Shown: piece after piece, positions 35,124 through 42,518 of the stretch
Numbering within the stretch: position 1 is the first letter of the stretch
Layout of the letters: each line of letters opens with the position of its first letter
Origin: Bacillus badius NBRC 15713
GTDB taxonomy: Bacteria > Bacillota > Bacilli > Bacillales > Domibacillaceae
Direction: 5' to 3'
DNA: 64,000 nucleotides
Assembly (NCBI RefSeq): GCF_001591605.1
Contig: NZ_BCVF01000019.1
Span: 1-64,000 of the forward strand
Program-made: the position numbers and the translations under genes
Notes under the pieces: generated by a model
What the model saw: the letters and a program-made list of their open reading frames with translations, nothing else
What the model was told of the DNA's origin: nothing
Databases searched by the model: none

Positions 35124-35942
35124 TCAACCGCCTCCCACGAATTGAACAATTTCAATTCGGTCTCCTTCTTGAATAGTTGTCAAGCCAAGCCGTTCTTTCG
35201 GCACGATATGGCCGTTTATCTCTACAATAACCGCTTTTCCTTGCAAGGAATAAGAAGCCAGCAGCTCTTCAATAGTCAGCTCCTGCAAAGAAATTGGCGT
35301 CGATTTCCCATTAACCACAATGTGCATGTCGTTGATTTCCTCCTTTTTTATTGCTGTTTGATAGCTCGCGGCTGCAGCTGCCGGGTCCTTGCTCGCAAAG
35401 ATCCCTGACATGACTGCTACGCCTTTTGCTCCGGCGGCCTTTACTTCCCTAATATGGTGCGGTTTAATGCCTCCGATAGCAATAACAGGCACGCGGGAAG
35501 CATAAGCTGCGGCCTGCAATGTCTCCAAGCCTCTTGGTTTCCTCCCAGGCTTTGATGCTGTGTCATAAATGTGGCCAAATAAGATCCAATCCGCCCTTTC
35601 TTCATTGGCATGAGCCACGGCAGCCGGCTCATGAACAGAGCAGCCTGCCGCCAGTTGTCTGAGAAATGGCCGAACCTGCTTTAACGGCACGCTGCTTTCC
35701 GTCAGCTGTACACCGCCGGCTCCGGCTGCAAGAGCAACATCCAGCCTGTCATTAACAATAATCTTTTCGGCCGGAACCCCCGCTTTCCTAAAGGCTTCCA
35801 CCCAATACAACAGCTCTCTGGCGCTGCGCTGTTTTTCTCTTATGTGAATATAGTCAACAAATGAGTGAATGGCGGCGGCAGTGCTAGACGCCTGCGCCAG
35901 CTCGAGTGTCCCCGTTGTGATGGCGTGAAGCTGAAAAGTCAT
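35124..35942 (-). CDS. tenI-thiS: TenI-ThiS in-frame fusion (thiazole tautomerase + sulfur carrier)
   Basis: One open frame of 272 residues holds a complete TenI (about residues 1-205, thiamine-phosphate-synthase-like barrel with VNDRLDVALAAGAGGVQL and PVIAIGGI) and then a complete ThiS (67 residues, MHIVVNGKS... to the C-terminal VGGG). In most Bacilli these are separate genes; here the tenI stop codon is missing. ThiS keeps its free C-terminal Gly-Gly, which is needed for sulfur transfer. An internal ribosome binding site and ATG (35325-35345) could also give free ThiS. The start at 35942 has GAGGAGG; the frame overlaps the thiH 3' end by 59 bases. Confidence 0.88.
   Translation of the reverse strand: MTFQLHAITTGTLELAQASSTAAAIHSFVDYIHIREKQRSARELLYWVEAFRKAGVPAEKIIVNDRLDVALAAGAGGVQLTESSVPLKQVRPFLRQLAAGCSVHEPAAVAHANEERADWILFGHIYDTASKPGRKPRGLETLQAAAYASRVPVIAIGGIKPHHIREVKAAGAKGVAVMSGIFASKDPAAAAASYQTAIKKEEINDMHIVVNGKSTPISLQELTIEELLASYSLQGKAVIVEINGHIVPKERLGLTTIQEGDRIEIVQFVGGG
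35325..35345 (-). promoter_or_regulatory. Internal ribosome binding site and start for free ThiS
   Basis: AAGGAGG lies 11 bases before an in-frame ATG that begins the ThiS domain (MHIVVNGK). It suggests that free ThiS is made in addition to, or instead of, the fusion. Confidence 0.6.
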
Positions 35943-37062
35943 TCCATTCCTCCTCGTCCGCCAAAATGTCCCAATCTTTAAAAACCGGCTGATACCCAAG
36001 CTGCTTTAAGCGTTTTTTTACTTCCGCCACCGAACGAGTATCGGAAATTTCAAATTGGCTATTGTCTTCTTTCTTCGCCGCGTAGCCGCCAACAACTGTC
36101 GAAGAAGCAGCGGACATTTTTGTCACGCCCAATTTAATAAGGTGATCTCTAAGCTCTGCTTCCTCGCGTGTAGACAGTGTAATGCCTGCCCGGGGCATAA
36201 ACAGGCGGACAGCAAGCATCGCTTGCACAAGATCTTTATCCTCCACAACAGCACGAGGCTCAAACCCTCCAAGATTCGGGCGAATACGAGGAAATGAAAC
36301 GGCAATGTCCGTTTCTAAATATCTTTTTTGCAGGTATTGGGCATGCAGAGCAGTGAAAAACACTTCCTTCCGCCAGTTATCCATTCCGAGCAGCGCTCCA
36401 ATGTTTACCGACCTCATGCCGGCCTGGCATCCCCGCTCTGGTGCATCCAAGCGGTAACGATAGTTTCTTTTTGGACCTTTTATATGAATTTCCTTATAAA
36501 TTTCTTCATTATATACTTCTTGATAGACAGTAAGCCCATCCACTCCCGCCTGGAACAACTGGCGGTATTCCTCGGTATCAAGAGGCTGTACTTCAATGGA
36601 AATCGAGGAAGCATATTTTCTTAAGATATGGGCGCTTTCTGTAAGATAGGCAACAGATGAATGAATGCGCGATTCCCCCGTCAGCAGGATGACATGCTGA
36701 ATCCCCATATCTTTCAACGCTTTTGCTTCTTGACTGATCTCCAAAGCGGTTAATTTTCTTCTTGGAAAGTCATTGTCAAAACTGAAACTGCAATATGCAC
36801 ACTTGTTCACACAGTAATCCGTTAAATAAAGCGGCGCATACAAGGAAATCACTTTTCCGAAATTCTGAATGGTCAGCTTTCGAGCTTTCTGGGCCATATC
36901 CTCCAGCCGCTCTGCAGCAGCCGGGGAAAGGAGCGCCAGTAAGTCATATTCGTCCGGTTCCGCTTGATTCAGTGCCCTGTCTACATCTTGAACCGTCATA
37001 GCAGCAAGGATTTCCTCATAGGGATGATGCTTGATTTTGTTGTACCTGTCATAAAAGCTCAT
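35884..37062 (-). CDS. thiH: ThiH: radical SAM tyrosine lyase (2-iminoacetate synthase)
   Basis: This 392-residue radical SAM enzyme splits tyrosine to p-cresol and dehydroglycine, the glycine-derived unit used by ThiG. The cluster motif CVNKCAYC (about residues 83-90) and the following TGESR and EVQPL stretches are typical. B. subtilis uses the oxidase ThiO at this step, so this species has the oxygen-independent variant; no thiO is in the window. It lies between thiG and tenI-thiS. GGAGGAG lies before the ATG. Confidence 0.92.
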   Translation of the reverse strand: MSFYDRYNKIKHHPYEEILAAMTVQDVDRALNQAEPDEYDLLALLSPAAAERLEDMAQKARKLTIQNFGKVISLYAPLYLTDYCVNKCAYCSFSFDNDFPRRKLTALEISQEAKALKDMGIQHVILLTGESRIHSSVAYLTESAHILRKYASSISIEVQPLDTEEYRQLFQAGVDGLTVYQEVYNEEIYKEIHIKGPKRNYRYRLDAPERGCQAGMRSVNIGALLGMDNWRKEVFFTALHAQYLQKRYLETDIAVSFPRIRPNLGGFEPRAVVEDKDLVQAMLAVRLFMPRAGITLSTREEAELRDHLIKLGVTKMSAASSTVVGGYAAKKEDNSQFEISDTRSVAEVKKRLKQLGYQPVFKDWDILADEEEWNDFSASRHHNGDTRAGAGV

Positions 37063-37077
37063 AGAAACTCCTCCTTT

Positions 37078-37842
37078 TTACCGTAAAAACCCAGTGAGCG
37101 GAGACGAAGCAGCTGCCCGTTGCGACACCGGTCCGAGCCCTGCAAGATAAGCCTTTCTGCCGGCGGCTACAGCTAAACTGAATGCCTCTGCCATCCGCAC
37201 CGGGTCGTCTGCTGTAGCAATAGCCGTATTTACGAGAACTGCATCCGCTCCCATCTCCATTGCTTCAGCCGCTTCTGACGGCTTGCCGATTCCGGCATCC
37301 ACAATGACCGGCAGTGTTTTTTCTTCGATAAGTATGCGGATCATCTCTTTCATGCGGATGCCCCGGTTTGATCCGATCGGGGAACCAAGCGGCATGATGG
37401 CCGCAGCCCCGGCATCAGCCAGCTTTTTGGCTGCCATTAGGTCTGGATTCATGTAAGGAAGAACAACAAAGCCTTCATTAGCCAATATTGCGGTCGCCCG
37501 GATCGTTTCTTCATTGTCAGGAAGCAAATATTTCTGATCAGAAATAACTTCGATCTTAATCCAATCTCCCATCCCGGCGGCCCTTGCCAGCCTTGCAATG
37601 CGGACAGCTTCCTCCGCATTTCTTGCTCCGGATGTATTGGGCATAATCGTCATATTCTCTGGGATATCTGCTAAAATATTTTCATGGCCTGCCTCTAAAT
37701 CCACTCTTCTTACTGCTACAGTTACCACTTGCGAGCCCGAGGCACTAAAGGCTTGTTTCATAACAGAGTGATCGGCAAACTTCCCCGTTCCTGTAAACAG
37801 CCGGCTTGACAACTTTTTTTGACCAATAATTAATTCATCCAT
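37078..37842 (-). CDS. thiG: ThiG: thiazole synthase
   Basis: This 254-residue TIM-barrel enzyme condenses deoxyxylulose 5-phosphate, dehydroglycine and ThiS thiocarboxylate to the thiazole phosphate. The Schiff-base lysine lies in WIKIEVI (about residue 96), and [12 protein letters not shown] and [25 protein letters not shown] are family signatures. AAAGGAGG precedes the ATG. It is the first gene after the TPP riboswitch and terminator, followed by thiH, tenI-thiS and thiF at short distances. Confidence 0.94.
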   Translation of the reverse strand: MDELIIGQKKLSSRLFTGTGKFADHSVMKQAFSASGSQVVTVAVRRVDLEAGHENILADIPENMTIMPNTSGARNAEEAVRIARLARAAGMGDWIKIEVISDQKYLLPDNEETIRATAILANEGFVVLPYMNPDLMAAKKLADAGAAAIMPLGSPIGSNRGIRMKEMIRILIEEKTLPVIVDAGIGKPSEAAEAMEMGADAVLVNTAIATADDPVRMAEAFSLAVAAGRKAYLAGLGPVSQRAAASSPLTGFLR

Positions 37843-38004
37843 TTAACATCCTCCTTTTTGCAATAGGCTCTGCCATTATCGACGATTGATTGGTTAATTG
37901 TTCACCTAAAAGGGCAAAAGCGGCGACTTCCACGGAAAGTGTCCGCCTGCAGTGAAACCGATAGACAAACCAACGATATTCTTTAACAGAGCCGTACAAT
38001 AAAA

Positions 38005-38030
38005 AAAAGCCTGCCACAACGGCAGGCTTT
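38005..38030 (-). terminator. Attenuator terminator of the thi operon
   Basis: The stem AAAGCCTGCC and its complement has a 5-base loop and an 8-base T run on the minus strand. It lies between the TPP riboswitch and thiG, where it would stop transcription when TPP is bound. Confidence 0.85.
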
Positions 38031-38068
38031 TCTTTATGCATCATAAATAAAGACACGTAAATAAAGAC

Positions 38069-38151
38069 AGCTTCCCTCCGTTGGTACTAACCAAATCAGG
38101 TTCAAGAGTTGGATGCATGCATCCTCTCAGCCGTAAAGGCACCCCTAGCTT
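38069..38151 (-). promoter_or_regulatory. TPP riboswitch (THI element)
   Basis: On the minus strand the conserved blocks appear in order: GGGGTGCC, GGCTGAGAGG, a variable stem GATGCATGCATC, TTGAACCTGAT, GGTTAGTACC and GGAGGGAAGC. These are the core of the TPP-sensing aptamer. With the terminator at 38005-38030 it controls thiG-thiH-tenI-thiS-thiF by attenuation. Confidence 0.95.
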
Positions 38152-38240
38152 ACTTTTTCTATATTCAGTTTCCTCTAGTATACTCCTAATATTCTAAATT
38201 GTTAACCACTTTTTCAAAAAAAGAATTCCGCTTTTTTGCT

Positions 38241-39665
38241 TTATTTCGCTTCGGTCTTCGCCCCTACGCCAATCCGCTTCATTTCTCCCCAATCCTTCTT
38301 GCCGGCTAAAAACTGAAAAAAGCCTTCCAGCCTCCATTTAATCATGAGCGGCCGATACCAAAACGTTTCAGAAAGTGCAAAGAAAAACAGTCTGACGATG
38401 TCTCGCGGCTTCGGATATTTTCTCAAGCTCCATTCCTCTAAGAGCACTCCGCCCATCGATAACACCGATCCGTATAAGAACGACAAAGAGGCAATCAGGA
38501 CGGTGATTTCAACACTGATAAACGAAAACAGCAAGCCGAACAGAATAAGCAAGTAACCAAGCAATTCGACAAAGACACCCATCAGCTCAATCAAAAAGAA
38601 ATAAGCCATCGATAGCACACCAACCAGGCCATATTTAGGATTAAACAGCATATCCTTGTTATTCCAAATCACTTCGCAAAGTCCGCGGTGCCAGCGCTGG
38701 CGCTGTCTGCGCAAATAAAGGGGGGACTCTGGCGCTTCTGTCCAGCAAACAGGATCAGGAACATACAATATCTTTTTCTTCAATCCCCTATCTTTAATCA
38801 TCCGGTGCAGGCGGACAACCAGATCCATATCTTCTCCAACTGTATCCGTTCGGTACCCGCCTATTCTGGTCACTGACTCTTTCTCAAACACACCGAAAGC
38901 ACCGGAAATAATCAGCAACAGGTTATGACGGCTTAAGCCAATCCGGCCGATTAAAAACGCGCGCAAATACTCGATCACTTGCATAACCACCAACGGTTTT
39001 TTAGATAAACCGACCGTCATCACTTCCCCGCCTTCAATATGACAGCCATTCGCAATCCGCACGCTGCCGCCGACTGCAATAACCTCTCCGTCTGAATCAA
39101 GAACCGGCTTGATCACTTTCAAAAAGGCATTTCTCTCTAATACAGAATCTCCGTCGAGAGAACAAATGTACGGGTAATGGGATAAATTTATCCCAGCGTT
39201 CAAGGCATCGGCTTTTCCGCCATTTTTCTTGTCGATCATGTATACATTTTCATAAATCGTTGACCGGTAGATGCCGTTAATTTCAGCAACAGGTATTCTC
39301 GTACGTACAACAAAATTTATTTTTACCATTTGAAAGGCCTCAATCATCGTTTCGGCTGTTTTGTCTGTCGAACCATCATTGATAACAATCACTTCATATT
39401 CCGGATAGTAAATACTTAAAAGAGAGCGGACACTGTTATAAATCCCTGCCTCTTCATTATAGGCAGGCACAAGAATCGAGACCGGTTTTGTATCAAAAGA
39501 ATCCAGCAAATCTTCTTCTGCCTCTTTTGAATTAAATCCATATTCGCTCCGCAGCTGCCTGGCTGAAATAAATAAAATGACGAGATAAAACAAAATGACA
39601 AAGGAGGTGTAGAAAATAAATAACCACGGCAAAAAGGTGAACAGACTGCTAATGAATTGAGTCAT
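38241..39665 (-). CDS. Membrane GT2 processive glycosyltransferase
   Basis: This 474-residue glycosyltransferase has two N-terminal membrane helices (one near 10-35), a GT-A domain (about 55-330) with SILVPAYNEE, INDGSTD, the DxD-like SLDGDS, GEDMDLVVRL and the RRQRW motif of processive enzymes, then three or more C-terminal helices. It resembles synthases of the PgaC/BcsA type and probably builds an extracellular polysaccharide from a nucleotide sugar. The gene overlaps the upstream HEAT-repeat gene by 4 bases (ATGA), so the two proteins likely work together. The sugar cannot be read from the sequence. Confidence 0.85.
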   Translation of the reverse strand: MTQFISSLFTFLPWLFIFYTSFVILFYLVILFISARQLRSEYGFNSKEAEEDLLDSFDTKPVSILVPAYNEEAGIYNSVRSLLSIYYPEYEVIVINDGSTDKTAETMIEAFQMVKINFVVRTRIPVAEINGIYRSTIYENVYMIDKKNGGKADALNAGINLSHYPYICSLDGDSVLERNAFLKVIKPVLDSDGEVIAVGGSVRIANGCHIEGGEVMTVGLSKKPLVVMQVIEYLRAFLIGRIGLSRHNLLLIISGAFGVFEKESVTRIGGYRTDTVGEDMDLVVRLHRMIKDRGLKKKILYVPDPVCWTEAPESPLYLRRQRQRWHRGLCEVIWNNKDMLFNPKYGLVGVLSMAYFFLIELMGVFVELLGYLLILFGLLFSFISVEITVLIASLSFLYGSVLSMGGVLLEEWSLRKYPKPRDIVRLFFFALSETFWYRPLMIKWRLEGFFQFLAGKKDWGEMKRIGVGAKTEAK

Positions 39666-40717
39666 CCTATTCTCACTCCTTCACTCTCAAGCCACTGGGC
39701 AGCCATATCCTTTGCATACCGGTCATGATGGGTTTCAATAATATGCTGCAAAATCAGCGTGCCGTTTGCATATTGCTGCAGCGCTTCCCCTGCCGCATTG
39801 CGGACAAACCAGTTTTCATCTGCAATCAACTTCGTAAGCTGAGGCAGAAAACCGTCTTTTTTCGCTGCGCCTGCCAGCTTGGCGAACATCATTCTCTCCT
39901 GCCAGTACTGAGAATAGCTGAATGGATACACATCTGCTGAATCAGCCGTGTACCCGAACAAATAAAGCACTTTTAAGGCAGCAATTCTTAGCTCTAAATG
40001 CGGCTGCTTCAGCTGTTCTACTACAAAAGGAAGATAGCTGTACTCCTGTGTTTCTGCTACCCACTCAATGATTGCCTGCTTAAACACGTTGTTCAGCTTC
40101 TCATAATTCTCGATAAATCCTGCGTCATATGTATCGTTAAATCTTCTTAATACATCCTTATAAACAGCTTTCGAAAGCGGAGGATCAAGGCTGATTAAAT
40201 CCCTGGCCAACGCGTTCGATTGCAAGGAAGCCAACACACGAATCGCTTCTGTCCGTTCGGCCTCTGTTCGCAGAGCGTTTTCGGCAAGCGCCAGCCACAA
40301 ATGATGCGAAAAGGAAGACATATAAAAATTTTCAATGCGGTAAAGCACATTCATTCGTGTGCTCCACCTTCCTTTCGCCAGCCGCCGATGATACTCCTCT
40401 TTCAGCCACTCCTCAGCAAGAAGTGTAATCGTCTCTCCTGCCATTTCTCCCTTTAGGATACTTGCAGCCTCCTCCAGCAATTCTTCTAATGCCTGAATGC
40501 TCAATGGATCATTATTTAGCCATCTGTTATGGATCTCCTCTTCCGTTCCTAACAAATAAGCAAATAAATCCGGACGCAAGTAATCTTTTATTTGTTCCAC
40601 TCTCTCTGTTCTTTTATTTGTTATCACTTTTTGAACAATCAAAAAAACAAGCAAGAAAAGCAGAATGCCTAGGAGGATCAAATTGATATATATAATGACT
40701 TTCATCGTATCGCTCAC
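39662..40717 (-). CDS. Membrane-anchored HEAT-repeat protein
   Basis: This 351-residue protein has one N-terminal membrane helix (about 9-30) followed by a cytoplasmic alpha-solenoid of HEAT-like repeats, for example EAIRVLASLQSNALARDLIS, LRIAALKVLYLFGY and FVRNAAGEALQQYANG. It has no catalytic motif. HEAT solenoids serve as scaffolds. Its gene overlaps the GT2 gene by 4 bases, so it probably assembles or regulates that glycosyltransferase at the membrane. I do not recognise a named family. Confidence 0.75.
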   Translation of the reverse strand: MSDTMKVIIYINLILLGILLFLLVFLIVQKVITNKRTERVEQIKDYLRPDLFAYLLGTEEEIHNRWLNNDPLSIQALEELLEEAASILKGEMAGETITLLAEEWLKEEYHRRLAKGRWSTRMNVLYRIENFYMSSFSHHLWLALAENALRTEAERTEAIRVLASLQSNALARDLISLDPPLSKAVYKDVLRRFNDTYDAGFIENYEKLNNVFKQAIIEWVAETQEYSYLPFVVEQLKQPHLELRIAALKVLYLFGYTADSADVYPFSYSQYWQERMMFAKLAGAAKKDGFLPQLTKLIADENWFVRNAAGEALQQYANGTLILQHIIETHHDRYAKDMAAQWLESEGVRIG

Positions 40718-40890
40718 ATTTTTTCACCCGCTTTACCATTTGCCTGGCAGCTCATTTTCTTCTACTTCCTTTATTCCACGAATAAAAAACGATAAACTGA
40801 TCGTGCCTCTTCGATTCTACCAAAGTTGTGAAAATAAAAATAGATGTCTATAGAAGCGAATGTTTTGTTCTATTCATCCTGCATGCAAAT

Positions 40891-40922
40891 AAGCATAGGG
40901 CAGCCGAAGCTGCCCTATGCTT
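40891..40922 (-). terminator. Terminator of alsT
   Basis: A 14-bp stem (AAGCATAGGGCAGC and its near-complement) overlaps the stop codon of the transporter gene and is followed by a T-rich tail. Confidence 0.8.
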
Positions 40923-42348
40923 ATTTTTCTTCCTGCGGTTTCCGTTCCCAGCAATCCGCCGTACCGACTCCTTCGATGGAATCAGCATAAAACACCGGTT
41001 CTTTGCCGGCTTTTCGCTGCTGCTGATAATCTTTTAAAGCAGCCACAGCAATTTTATAAAGCATGGTAATGGCCACTAAGTTGATCAGCGCCATAATCGC
41101 CATGAAAAGATCGGCCATATCCCACACAAGGCTGATTTTGGCAACTGAGCCAAAATATACCATGCCGAGTACAGCTAAACGATACACAAACAAGGCAGCG
41201 GGAGAGTTTTTAATAAACTCAATATTCGTCTCCCCGTAATAATAGTTTCCAATCACAGAGCTGAAGGCGAAAAGGAAAATAGCAACTGCTAAGAAGATAG
41301 ATGCCCAATCACCGATATGCACAGAAAGAGCAGACTGTGTTAGGTTAATAGAAGAAGCGTCTGCCCTTAAATATTCGCCTGACAGTAAAATAATAAAAGC
41401 AGTAGCTGAACACACGACAATCGTATCAACAAACACGCCAAGTGTCTGAATCAAACCTTGTTTGACAGGGTGGCTGACAGCAGCGGCAGCGGCAGCGTTA
41501 GGAGCAGAACCCATCCCTGCTTCATTAGAGAACAAACCGCGTTTAATTCCGTTCATCACAGCCGCACCAAGCGTCCCGCCCAATGCCTCTTCTATACCGA
41601 AGGCATTTTTGATGATAAGCATAAACATTGCCGGAATTTCAGTAATATTCATAATTAACACAACAAGAGCGACAAGAATGTAGATAATAGCCATAACAGG
41701 GACAAGCACTTGTGTCACGTGAGCGATGCGTTTAAGTCCCCCAAAAATAATTAACGCTGTCAAGATACATAGAACTAGACCGACAACAGGCTTTGAAACA
41801 TGAAAGCTTTCATTCATTGCGATTGAAATGGTGTTAGACTGAACAGAATTGAAGACGAGGCCAAAGCAAAAAGTAATTGTAATGGCAAAAATAATCCCCA
41901 TCCATCTTTTATTCAAGCCTCTTTCCATGTAGTAAGCCGGTCCGCCGCGAAAGCCGGTTTCATCCTTTACTTTATAAATCTGGGCGAGTGTGCTTTCTAC
42001 AAAACTGGAGGCCGCACCGATAAAAGCAATCAGCCACATCCAGAAAACAGCACCTGGTCCGCCGGCTGCAATCGCTGTCGCTACACCAGCAAGGTTGCCG
42101 GTGCCAATTCTGGAAGCTGCACTGACGGTAAACGCCTGGAACGAAGAAATTCCTGCCTTTCCTTTAGTGGAGATGGTCGACTTTTCAAAGATCACCCGAA
42201 ACATTTCCCCAAATAAACGAAATTGCACAAACCTGGTTCCGAATGAAAAGAGTAGACCCAGTCCAATTAATAAAGCGATCATTACATTCGTATACAAAAA
42301 GTCATTTATTTTCAGTATGTAATGATCAATCATTTCCATCCAATCCAT
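40921..42348 (-). CDS. alsT: Sodium:alanine symporter (AGCS family, AlsT)
   Basis: This roughly 475-residue amino-acid carrier has about 10-11 membrane helices and AGCS signatures: FQAFTVSAASRIGTGNLAGVATAI, GPGAVFWMW and GLFSNEAGMGSAPNAAAAA. It takes up alanine, glycine or glutamine with Na+. In B. subtilis alsT lies directly after parC (grlA), as here. The ATG at 42348 is preferred because AAGAAGGG lies about 10 bases before it; the ATG at 42357 touches that ribosome binding site. Confidence 0.92.
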   Translation of the reverse strand: MDWMEMIDHYILKINDFLYTNVMIALLIGLGLLFSFGTRFVQFRLFGEMFRVIFEKSTISTKGKAGISSFQAFTVSAASRIGTGNLAGVATAIAAGGPGAVFWMWLIAFIGAASSFVESTLAQIYKVKDETGFRGGPAYYMERGLNKRWMGIIFAITITFCFGLVFNSVQSNTISIAMNESFHVSKPVVGLVLCILTALIIFGGLKRIAHVTQVLVPVMAIIYILVALVVLIMNITEIPAMFMLIIKNAFGIEEALGGTLGAAVMNGIKRGLFSNEAGMGSAPNAAAAAAVSHPVKQGLIQTLGVFVDTIVVCSATAFIILLSGEYLRADASSINLTQSALSVHIGDWASIFLAVAIFLFAFSSVIGNYYYGETNIEFIKNSPAALFVYRLAVLGMVYFGSVAKISLVWDMADLFMAIMALINLVAITMLYKIAVAALKDYQQQRKAGKEPVFYADSIEGVGTADCWERKPQEEK

Positions 42349-42470
42349 AAAACGCATCCCTTCTTAAAGTGAAATGGTAAAAGTTAATCTATTTCAATCT
42401 ATCAAAAGATAGCTATCCAATCAACCGGCATAATGATCATTCCGCTCTTCTTTTTTAGCAAAAACGGGCA

Positions 42471-42518
42471 CAAGGAGCGGCACACAGCCGAAAAATCGAC
42501 TGATAAGCCGCCCCTTGT
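42471..42518 (-). terminator. Probable terminator of parC
   Basis: The outer stem CAAGGAGCGGC pairs imperfectly with GCCGCCCCTTG around a long loop. It begins at the parC stop codon; a T-rich stretch follows some bases later. Confidence 0.55.
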
